Source of the DNA: Porticoccus sp.
GTDB taxonomy: Bacteria; Pseudomonadota; Gammaproteobacteria; Pseudomonadales; Porticoccaceae
Reading direction: 5' to 3'
Assembly (NCBI GenBank): GCA_023263825.1
Contig: JALQUJ010000165.1
Location: forward strand, 1-6,536
DNA length: 6,536 nucleotides
Below are positions 1-5,032 of the stretch, one piece after another. How positions within the stretch are numbered: the stretch's first letter is position 1; each line of letters begins with the position of its first letter. The notes beneath the pieces are model-generated. The model saw only the letters and a list, made by a program, of their open reading frames with translations, was not told the DNA's origin and did not search any database. The translations under genes and the position numbers were made by a program.

Positions 1-923
1 GGTTTCGTCAGGCACTATCCAAAACAGGGCGTAGTTTCGGTAATTTATTCCTGGGTGAACGGGAAATTGATGATGAACTCCTTGAAGAGCTGGAAACACT
101 ATTGCTGTTGGCCGATGTCGGTATTGAATCGACAGTAGAAATTATTCAGGATTTAGCCGACAGGGTGAAACGACGTGAGCTGGCCGATAGCCGAGCTCTT
201 GTTGCCGCACTTCAAAATGCCATGGTTGAAAAACTCATAGGTTGTGAGCAGCCCCTATTGATTGACGAGAAAAAAGCAGTTGATCAGCAAAAAGTGCCCT
301 TTGTGCTATTGGTCGTGGGAGTGAATGGCGTGGGTAAAACCACGACTATTGGTAAGCTGGCAAAATCTTATAAAGACCAGGGCAAATCAGTGATGCTAGC
401 TGCAGGTGATACATTTAGGGCAGCGGCAGTAGAACAGTTGCAAACTTGGGGTGAGAGAAACAACGTACCTGTTGTGGCGCAACACACTGGCGCGGACAGT
501 GCTTCGGTTATCTATGATGCTATTGAGTCTGCAAAGTCTCGCAATATTGATATTTTGATCGCTGATACAGCTGGTCGCTTGCATACTAAAAGCAATCTGA
601 TGGAAGAGTTGAAAAAAGTTAAGCGTGTTATGACCAAACTCGATGACTCGGCTCCCCATGAGGTGCTGCTGGTTTTGGATGCGGGTACTGGTCAGAATGC
701 AGTCAATCAAATGAAGGAATTTAACGATACTGTCAATGTTACCGGTGTCGCATTGACCAAACTGGATGGGACTGCAAAAGGTGGCATTATTTTCTCGCTG
801 TGTAAGCAGTTTGGTACCCCTATCCGTTTTGTTGGGTTGGGTGAGGGTGTGGATGACCTACAGCCGTTTAGAGCAAAGGACTATGTCCAGGCATTGTTTG
901 ACCAGGATGGTAAAGGTTACTGA
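1..923 (+). CDS. ftsY: FtsY, signal recognition particle receptor GTPase (3' part; 5' end outside window)
   Basis: FtsY is the bacterial SRP receptor. It pairs with Ffh at the inner membrane, and reciprocal GTP hydrolysis hands the ribosome-nascent chain to SecYEG. The reading frame is open from base 3 with no stop, so the gene enters from the left. A TTG near base 102 is only an internal codon. About 306 residues are visible: most of the helical N domain (LSKTGRSFGNLFLG, then LLLLADVGIEST) followed by the complete G domain. Visible motifs are the P-loop GVNGVGKTT (nt 318-344), DTFRAAAVEQLQ (nt 408-443, the SRP-GTPase insertion box start), DTAGR (nt 564-578), TKLDGTAKGG (from nt 756, guanine specificity) and GLGEGVDDLQPF near the C-terminus. 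The acidic A domain expected before the N domain would lie outside the window. Identification is very secure; total length is unknown. Confidence 0.97.
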   Translation, partial: FRQALSKTGRSFGNLFLGEREIDDELLEELETLLLLADVGIESTVEIIQDLADRVKRRELADSRALVAALQNAMVEKLIGCEQPLLIDEKKAVDQQKVPFVLLVVGVNGVGKTTTIGKLAKSYKDQGKSVMLAAGDTFRAAAVEQLQTWGERNNVPVVAQHTGADSASVIYDAIESAKSRNIDILIADTAGRLHTKSNLMEELKKVKRVMTKLDDSAPHEVLLVLDAGTGQNAVNQMKEFNDTVNVTGVALTKLDGTAKGGIIFSLCKQFGTPIRFVGLGEGVDDLQPFRAKDYVQALFDQDGKGY

Positions 924-934
924 TTTGGTGACTA

Positions 935-957
935 TTGATACAAAGAGTTGATACAAA
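935..957 (+). repeat. Two perfect 10-bp direct repeats, 13-nt period, in the ftsY-ftsE gap
   Basis: TTGATACAAA occurs at 935-944 and again at 948-957, separated by GAG. The next 13 bases (961-973) keep a degenerate third match. The repeats sit 12 nt after the ftsY stop and 60 nt before the ftsE start. TTGATA resembles a -35 hexamer, but neither copy has a good -10 at the right distance. They could be a protein-binding site or a chance short duplication. Confidence 0.6.
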
Positions 958-960
958 AAA

Positions 961-989
961 TTCAAACATCGATGTCGAAACACTAGATT
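961..989 (+). promoter_or_regulatory. Possible sigma-70 promoter for ftsE
   Basis: TTCAAA (961-966) is followed after exactly 17 nt by TAGATT (984-989). Each hexamer matches the sigma-70 consensus at four of six positions. Transcription would begin near 996, leaving a leader of about 20 nt before the ftsE ATG. The match is weak and unsupported by other data. Cotranscription from ftsY is at least as likely, because the 93-nt gap shows no terminator. Confidence 0.25.
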
Positions 990-1016
990 TTAGAAAACTG
1001 TTGATTTTGCAACCCT

Positions 1017-1694
1017 ATGATCCAATTTGATAATGTCAGTAAACGTTACTCTACAGGCCAGGAAGCTTTAAATGGCTTAAGCCTGGAGTTGGGTGCGGCT
1101 GAAATGGCATTTTTAATTGGGCATTCCGGTGCGGGTAAAAGTACGTTACTGAAGCTCGTTATGCTAATGGAAAGGCCCACTCATGGTCAGTTGTTGGTCA
1201 ATGGTAAGAACCTTAATCGCTTACATAAAAGTCAAATTCCCTATTACCGTCGAAACATTGGCGTAGTATTTCAAAATCACCAACTCCTTTTTGATCGCAG
1301 CGTTTTTGATAATGTGGCTCTTCCCTTATTAGTTTCTGGTTACCAACCCAGAGAGTTAGGACGCAGGGTTCGTGCTGCATTAGATAAAGTCGGATTACTG
1401 GACAAGGAAAAACTTAACCCTATTGCTCTGTCAGGTGGTGAACAGCAGCGGTTGGGCATAGCCCGTGCAGTAGTTCATAAGCCCAGAATTTTATTGGCAG
1501 ATGAACCTACCGGTAACCTCGATCCAGAGCTTTCAGCTGAAACTATGGACCTATTTCGGCAGTTTTGTGCGGTGGGGGTTACCGTCTTAATTGCTACACA
1601 TGATGTGGATTTAATCTCTCAAATGGGTGTGCGGAGGTTGCAGTTACAAGAAGGTAAGCTGGTTCAGGATGGAGTGCCTGAATATGCAGCATAA
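1017..1694 (+). CDS. ftsE: FtsE, cell-division ABC-type ATPase
   Basis: FtsE is the cytoplasmic ATPase partner of FtsX. The FtsEX complex sits at the division septum. In E. coli it does not transport a substrate but activates the amidase regulator EnvC across the membrane, coupling ATP hydrolysis to cell-wall splitting. The 225-residue protein has all ABC landmarks: Walker A GHSGAGKST (residues 35-43), Q-loop glutamine 86 in VVFQNHQLL, signature LSGGEQQR (138-145), Walker B ILLADE (158-163), D-loop NLD (167-169) and H-loop histidine 195 in IATHD. The segment FLIGHSGAGKSTLLKL is typical of FtsE among ABC proteins. The ATG at 1017 is the only plausible start, as an in-frame stop lies at 1002-1004. 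No Shine-Dalgarno is visible before it. The gene's end overlaps ftsX by 11 nt, indicating translational coupling. Confidence 0.97.
   Translation: MIQFDNVSKRYSTGQEALNGLSLELGAAEMAFLIGHSGAGKSTLLKLVMLMERPTHGQLLVNGKNLNRLHKSQIPYYRRNIGVVFQNHQLLFDRSVFDNVALPLLVSGYQPRELGRRVRAALDKVGLLDKEKLNPIALSGGEQQRLGIARAVVHKPRILLADEPTGNLDPELSAETMDLFRQFCAVGVTVLIATHDVDLISQMGVRRLQLQEGKLVQDGVPEYAA
1671..1674 (+). promoter_or_regulatory. Shine-Dalgarno GGAG that fixes the ftsX start
   Basis: GGAG lies inside the 3' end of ftsE, 9 nt before the ATG at 1684. Earlier in-frame ATG codons at 1627 and 1669 lack comparable spacing to a good site and would add unusual Cys-rich residues to the protein. This supports the 1684 start. 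Confidence 0.65.
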
Positions 1695-2715
1695 TTCTCA
1701 AGGTAGCTCTCGTTCTTCACATTCCTCTCGCCCTAAAAAAGCAGCAAAAGAACCACGTCGCGGGGCATCGGATGGCCGCGCAGCTTTTTTTGATAAATTT
1801 ATAAGTTATTTTCAGAACCACCAGCGTTTGTTCTTTAGCACGCTACGCCGCTTATTAGCAGAGCCAGTTCAAACCTTGATGACATCTCTAGTCGTAGCTA
1901 TTGCACTGGGACTTCCTGCTGCATTATATGTGGGGGTGGTCAATTTACAGCAGTTGGGAAGCCGTGTGGAAACTACTGCTCAGATGACCGTATTTTTAAA
2001 GAAAGAAGCTTCTCAGCAAGCAATAGATCAGTTTAGAAAAAATTTAGCATCAGACCAAGATTTCGCCACAGTTGAATATATCTCCAGGCAGCAGGCACTG
2101 GAGGAATTTCGTGTTCTCTCCAGTTTCGGTGATGTTTTAGAAATGTTGGATGAAAACCCTCTGCCGGCAGTTTTTATTGTGCAACCTGTAGTACGTTTTC
2201 AACAGGATTTATCGGCCAGTGAGAAGTTAGTCGATAAATTGAAAAAAATGACATTGGTAGATGATGTTCAGCTGGATATGAAGTGGATGCAACGTTTACA
2301 GGCGATGCTGGTTGTCGGTGAACGACTGGCCTTTTCTCTGGGTTTGGCCTTGGCGTTGGGTGTTTTATTAATTGTAGGTAACACCATTCGTCTTGCCATT
2401 GAAAACCGCCGAGATGAAATTGTTGTGGTGAAACTGGTGGGAGGCACTAATGCTTATGTCCGTCGGCCTTTTTTGTATACTGGGGTTTGGTATGGCCTTA
2501 TTGGTGGTGTATTAGCCTGGGCTTTAGTTGTGTTAGGGCTGCAGTGGATATCGGGGCCTATTAGTCATTTAGCCGAGTTATATCAGAGTTTTTTTCAGCT
2601 TCAGGGGTTGGGTTTTTCAGGTTTGGCCGCACTTATAGGTATTGGTGCAGCTCTTGGTTTTGTAGGAGCTTGGTTGGCAGTTGCTCGGCACCTTAGCAAG
2701 ATTGAACCAAAGTAG
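1684..2715 (+). CDS. ftsX: FtsX, cell-division membrane protein, partner of FtsE
   Basis: FtsX is the four-helix inner-membrane subunit of FtsEX. Its periplasmic domain recruits EnvC in E. coli, so ATP hydrolysis by FtsE can switch on amidases at the septum. With the chosen start the protein has 343 residues, close to E. coli FtsX (about 352). Residues 1-60 are a cytoplasmic tail rich in Ser, Arg and Lys. TM1 covers about 65-87, the extracytoplasmic domain about 90-210 (it includes MTVFLKKEAS and ENPLPAVFIV), TM2 about 215-238, TM3 about 270-289 and TM4 about 311-334. The conserved cytoplasmic loop ENRRDEIVVVKLVGGTNAYV follows TM2. The ATG at 1684 overlaps the ftsE stop region by 11 nt. The frame stays open upstream to an ATG at 1627 (362 residues), which I reject because of the GGAG spacing. 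Identification is secure; the start is fairly sure. Confidence 0.95.
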   Translation: MQHNSQGSSRSSHSSRPKKAAKEPRRGASDGRAAFFDKFISYFQNHQRLFFSTLRRLLAEPVQTLMTSLVVAIALGLPAALYVGVVNLQQLGSRVETTAQMTVFLKKEASQQAIDQFRKNLASDQDFATVEYISRQQALEEFRVLSSFGDVLEMLDENPLPAVFIVQPVVRFQQDLSASEKLVDKLKKMTLVDDVQLDMKWMQRLQAMLVVGERLAFSLGLALALGVLLIVGNTIRLAIENRRDEIVVVKLVGGTNAYVRRPFLYTGVWYGLIGGVLAWALVVLGLQWISGPISHLAELYQSFFQLQGLGFSGLAALIGIGAALGFVGAWLAVARHLSKIEPK

Positions 2716-2758
2716 TTGTTTTTTCTGCTGAATAAAGGTCTTTTTGATCTAAAACAAC
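2715..2758 (+). repeat. AT-rich inverted repeat straddling the ftsX stop
   Basis: GTTGTTTT (2715-2722) is the exact reverse complement of AAAACAAC (2751-2758). Inside the 28-nt loop, AGGTC (2736-2740) can pair with GATCT (2746-2750) across TTTTT, with one G-U pair. The first arm begins on the last base of the ftsX stop codon. No T-tract follows, so this is not a canonical terminator. It might be an mRNA 3'-end or processing structure, or chance in AT-rich DNA. Confidence 0.4.
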
Positions 2759-2766
2759 ATGTTAAG

Positions 2767-2794
2767 GCAACTTTTTTGGACTCTGGAAATCTAA
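2767..2794 (+). promoter_or_regulatory. Candidate sigma-E (RpoE/AlgU)-type promoter for rpoH
   Basis: GCAACTT (2767-2773) matches the sigma-E -35 consensus GGAACTT at six of seven positions. TCTAA (2790-2794) matches the -10 TCTGA at four of five, and the spacer is 16 nt. As I recall it, E. coli rpoH promoter P3 is sigma-E dependent and also has a 16-nt spacer, so the position before rpoH makes biological sense: envelope stress would raise sigma-32. Transcription would start near 2800, giving a leader of roughly 39 nt. Judged from motif matching only. Confidence 0.5.
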
Positions 2795-2811
2795 TGTCAG
2801 GATGGTAAACT
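2783..2811 (+). promoter_or_regulatory. Possible housekeeping extended -10 promoter for rpoH
   Basis: TGG directly precedes TAAACT (2806-2811), forming an extended -10 of the TGn-type with four of six matches in the hexamer. A poor -35, CTGGAA (2783-2788), lies 17 nt upstream. Transcription would begin near 2818, about 20 nt before the rpoH ATG. It overlaps the sigma-E-like candidate; in E. coli rpoH also has several overlapping promoters. Confidence 0.35.
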
Positions 2812-2817
2812 ACGTCC

Positions 2818-2833
2818 CCTTGAAATTTTGAGG
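2818..2833 (+). promoter_or_regulatory. Hairpin sequestering the rpoH Shine-Dalgarno (candidate RNA thermometer)
   Basis: CCUUGA (2818-2823) can pair with UUGAGG (2828-2833) around the loop AAUU. The pairs are two C-G, U-A, two U-G wobbles and A-U. The 3' arm contains GAGG (2830-2833), the rpoH ribosome binding site, 5 nt before the ATG. A short wobble-rich stem over the site in a heat-shock sigma gene is what a simple RNA thermometer would look like. The stem is only 6 bp and could be fortuitous. Confidence 0.4.
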
Positions 2834-2838
2834 TTGAT

Positions 2839-3693
2839 ATGAATAAGAATCTGCAAACTGTGGATTGGATGTCCCCAGGAGCAAACCTGACAACATACAT
2901 GCAGGGCGTAAACGCCGTTGCCGTATTGTCTGCAGAAGAAGAAAAAGCGCTGGCTGAAGATCTCTATTATCGTGAAGATCTGGATGCTGCACGCCGCTTG
3001 GTTTTGTCACACCTTCGCTTTGTTGTGCATATTGCCCGCTCCTACAACGGCTATGGCTTGCCCCTCGGCGACCTGATTCAGGAAGGTAACGTTGGCCTTA
3101 TGAAGGCAGTGAAACGCTTTAACCCGGAAAAAGGTGTGCGTTTGGTGTCATTTGCTGTGCACTGGGTAAAGGCAGAGATTCACGAGTACGTACTGCGCAA
3201 TTGGCGTATTGTTAAAGTGGCAACAACTAAAGCACAGCGGAAGTTATTTTTTAATCTGCGTGGCGCTAAAAAGCGTTTGGCTTGGTTAACTAACGACGAA
3301 GCTAAAGCCATTGCGGATGATTTAGGTGTTGAGGTAAATCAGGTTCGCGAGATGGAGCAGCGATTGTCAGCGAGGGATTCAGCCTTTGATGCGCCGACCG
3401 ATGAAGATGATGAATCGGCATATCAGGCTCCGGCTTTGTACCTTGAAGATAAAAGTGCTGACCCTGCCCTACAGATAGAACAGGAAGACAGTGAGAGAGA
3501 TAGCTATGGTCGTATGGCTGAAGCACTCGATGAGCTTGATGAGCGTAGCCGTGACATTATTCATAGCCGCTGGTTGGGTGAAGACAAGGCAACGCTACAC
3601 GATCTGGCGGATAAATACAGTGTCTCTGCAGAGCGTATTCGCCAGCTTGAACAAAATGCGATGAAAAAAGTACGAGCAATCATGGAAGCATAA
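2839..3693 (+). CDS. rpoH: RNA polymerase heat-shock sigma factor RpoH (sigma-32)
   Basis: RpoH directs core RNA polymerase to heat-shock promoters (chaperones, proteases). The 284-residue length equals that of E. coli sigma-32. Region 1.2 is near residues 25-60. Region 2 contains LSHLRFVVHIARSYNGYG and the core-binding LIQEGNVGLMKAVKRF (79-94), followed by region 2.4, SFAVHWVKAEIHEYVLRNWR. QRKLFFNLR (133-141) is the RpoH box, which separates heat-shock sigma factors from RpoD and RpoS. An acidic linker, DAPTDEDDES, precedes region 4. The region 4.2 helix-turn-helix runs about 252-279 (LHDLADKYSVSAERIRQLEQ). Valine 55 aligns with E. coli Ile54, the residue implicated in SRP-dependent membrane targeting and chaperone control. 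The ATG at 2839 has GAGG 5 nt upstream. A strong terminator follows 20 nt after the stop. Confidence 0.98.
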   Translation: MNKNLQTVDWMSPGANLTTYMQGVNAVAVLSAEEEKALAEDLYYREDLDAARRLVLSHLRFVVHIARSYNGYGLPLGDLIQEGNVGLMKAVKRFNPEKGVRLVSFAVHWVKAEIHEYVLRNWRIVKVATTKAQRKLFFNLRGAKKRLAWLTNDEAKAIADDLGVEVNQVREMEQRLSARDSAFDAPTDEDDESAYQAPALYLEDKSADPALQIEQEDSERDSYGRMAEALDELDERSRDIIHSRWLGEDKATLHDLADKYSVSAERIRQLEQNAMKKVRAIMEA

Positions 3694-3713
3694 CTGCTAC
3701 GACTTTATCTCGT

Positions 3714-3744
3714 AAAAAAAGCCGCAATTTGTGCGGCTTTTTTT
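3714..3744 (+). terminator. Rho-independent terminator after rpoH
   Basis: The perfect stem GCCGCA (3721-3726) / TGCGGC (3732-3737) has a 5-nt loop, ATTTG. It is flanked by seven A (3714-3720) and seven T (3738-3744), which extend the pairing and supply the U-tract. It lies 20 nt after the rpoH stop and ends the ftsY/ftsEX/rpoH block. The symmetric A and T tracts would allow action in both directions. Confidence 0.93.
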
Positions 3745-3766
3745 ATGTAACTCATCTTTATGAAGT

Positions 3767-3775
3767 TGATATAGA
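3767..3775 (+). promoter_or_regulatory. Possible extended -10 element upstream of the DUF423 gene
   Basis: TGATATAGA contains TGn joined to TATAGA (four of six matches to TATAAT), with no recognisable -35 upstream. It lies 23 nt after the rpoH terminator and 89 nt before the DUF423 start, where a new promoter is required. Other AT-rich hexamers nearby, such as TATAGA at 3827-3832, are equally possible. Confidence 0.2.
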
Positions 3776-3864
3776 AAGCTCAGCTTTAATCCTGTCCCAG
3801 TTATTTCTCATCTGGGCATAGTGACATATAGATGCATAGATAGATGAAAACATAGGTAGCACCA

Positions 3865-4254
3865 ATGAAAGGTTTAGCAGTTTGTTCAGCAATATCAGGC
3901 TTTATCGCCGTAGCTTTTGGTGCTTTTGGTGCCCATGCTTTGCGGGCCACTATCGCACCAGAAATGCTTGCTATGTGGGAAACAGCGATGCAATACCAAA
4001 TGTTCCATGCCTTAGCACTATTGTGCATCGTTGTTGCTGGTAGTCGTATGCCTAATAAATTGTTGTATGTTTCGGGTTGGGTTTTTGTTGTGGGTACGCT
4101 GCTGTTCTCCGGCAGTCTTTACGCGTTAGTGCTCACTGGCATCAAAGCGTTGGGCATGATTACACCATTTGGTGGTGTTTTATTTTTAAGTGGCTGGTTG
4201 GTATTGGCTTTTGCATTGGTAAGGTTTGTTGCCGCTCAGCAGACAGATCGTTAG
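3865..4254 (+). CDS. DUF423 (UPF0382, YgdD-type) small inner-membrane protein
   Basis: This 129-residue protein belongs to the DUF423 family, which includes E. coli YgdD (about 131 residues). Its biochemical function is not established. Four hydrophobic segments are visible, at about 3-21, 46-58, 67-90 and 98-121. Family motifs are GAFGAHALR (19-27), WETAMQYQMFHALALL (38-53), LLFSGSLYALVLTG (79-92) and LGMITPFGGVLFLSGW (96-111). The conserved small residues and the buried-looking His24 and His48 are typical of the family. The ATG at 3865 has only a weak AGGT 7 nt upstream, and no better in-frame start gives the family N-terminus. It stands between the rpoH terminator and trmB, 76 nt before trmB, so it may be cotranscribed with that gene. 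Family assignment is secure; the role is unknown. Confidence 0.92.
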   Translation: MKGLAVCSAISGFIAVAFGAFGAHALRATIAPEMLAMWETAMQYQMFHALALLCIVVAGSRMPNKLLYVSGWVFVVGTLLFSGSLYALVLTGIKALGMITPFGGVLFLSGWLVLAFALVRFVAAQQTDR

Positions 4255-4310
4255 AAAATAAAAAGAAGTCTGTAAAAAAGAGTTTTAAATGGAGATCACT
4301 ATTTGTGACT

Positions 4311-4342
4311 ATTAGGTGTGGGCATTAGGTATGGATATTAGG
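4311..4342 (+). repeat. Three ATTAGG direct repeats, 13-nt period, across the trmB start
   Basis: ATTAGG occurs at 4311-4316, 4324-4329 and 4337-4342, an exact 13-nt spacing. The first two 13-mers agree at 10 of 13 positions. The second copy abuts the trmB ATG (4331), and the third lies within codons 3-4. The AGG of copy 1 falls where a Shine-Dalgarno for the ATG could act. The array might be a binding site or a remnant of slippage duplication. Confidence 0.55.
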
Positions 4343-5026
4343 CCAGAATTCAAAAAAAAATCTATTCGAAGTTATGTTGTTCGGGCAGGCCGAATGACTG
4401 ATGGGCAAAAAGCGGCATTTGAAAAATATTGGCCTGACTATGGACTGAGCTTGCAGGATGGGAGTTTGGATGTTGCAGAACAATTTGGACGTAATGCCCC
4501 CCAAGTTCTGGAAATAGGTTTTGGAATGGGTGGGTCACTGTTACAAATGGTGCAGGCCGAGCCGGATAAGGATTTCATTGGTATCGAAGTACATCCCCCT
4601 GGCGTGGGTCGCCTGATTAATGATGCTGGAAAACTTGAGTTGCCAAACCTTCGAGTTTTTTTAGCTGATGCCATTGATGTGCTCGAGGACTGTATTGCCG
4701 ATGCAAGCATTGACCGTTTTCAGGTTTATTTTCCCGACCCTTGGCACAAGAAAAAACACAACAAGCGTCGCTTAATCCAGTCAGACTTTGTTCAAAAAAT
4801 ACGAACCAAGCTTAAAGTGGGTGGGGTTTTGCATCTGGCCACTGACTGGGAGCAATATGCTGAACATATGCTTGAAGTTATGGACGCTGCAGAGGGCTAT
4901 AAAAATACCGTAGGCCCTGGGCAGTATTCCCCACGCCCAGGTTTTCGACCTGTAACCAAGTTTGAAAAGCGTGGCGAGCGATTGGGTCATAGTGTCTGGG
5001 ATTTGTTGTATCAGCGTACGTCATAG
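4331..5026 (+). CDS. trmB: tRNA (guanine-N7)-methyltransferase TrmB
   Basis: TrmB transfers a methyl group from S-adenosylmethionine to N7 of G46 in the tRNA variable loop, stabilising the tertiary fold. With the ATG at 4331 the protein has 231 residues, close to E. coli TrmB (239). The SAM-binding motif is EIGFGMG (61-67), and the acidic ribose-binding residue is Glu86 in FIGIEVH. The catalytic loop FPDPWHKKKHNKRR (134-147) nearly matches E. coli. The C-terminal tRNA-binding signature PVTKFEKRGERLGHSVWDL is complete. A GTG at 4316 would add five residues (start MWALG) but has no Shine-Dalgarno at a usable distance. For the ATG, AGGTG lies about 12 nt upstream, so that start is preferred though not certain. 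The gene converges on the UspE-like gene with 6 nt between stops and no clear terminator. Confidence 0.96.
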   Translation: MDIRPEFKKKSIRSYVVRAGRMTDGQKAAFEKYWPDYGLSLQDGSLDVAEQFGRNAPQVLEIGFGMGGSLLQMVQAEPDKDFIGIEVHPPGVGRLINDAGKLELPNLRVFLADAIDVLEDCIADASIDRFQVYFPDPWHKKKHNKRRLIQSDFVQKIRTKLKVGGVLHLATDWEQYAEHMLEVMDAAEGYKNTVGPGQYSPRPGFRPVTKFEKRGERLGHSVWDLLYQRTS

Positions 5027-5032
5027 CAGTTC

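Noticed and set aside
396..710. Minus-strand open frames inside ftsY, rpoH and trmB, and plus-strand frames overlapping ftsY, DUF423 and uspE-like genes
   Set aside because: They are antisense or out-of-frame shadows of strongly conserved genes, with no recognisable domain or ribosome binding site.
102..923. Taking the TTG at 102 as the start of FtsY
   Set aside because: The frame is open back to base 3 and encodes conserved N-domain sequence, so the real start is outside the window.
1627..1683. Starting ftsX at the ATG at 1627 or 1669
   Set aside because: These give a Cys-rich N-terminus read out of frame within ftsE and lack a well-spaced ribosome binding site; 1684 has GGAG 9 nt upstream.
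2817..2825. CCCTTGAAA resembles a sigma-32 -35 element just before rpoH, suggesting autoregulation
   Set aside because: No CCCCAT-type -10 follows at 12-15 nt. The position would put the transcript start inside the coding region. The bases are better explained by the Shine-Dalgarno hairpin.
3825..3846. ATAGATGCATAGATAGATGA as a tandem repeat or operator
   Set aside because: Imperfect short GATA-like runs with no symmetry or consistent spacing; likely low-complexity intergenic DNA.
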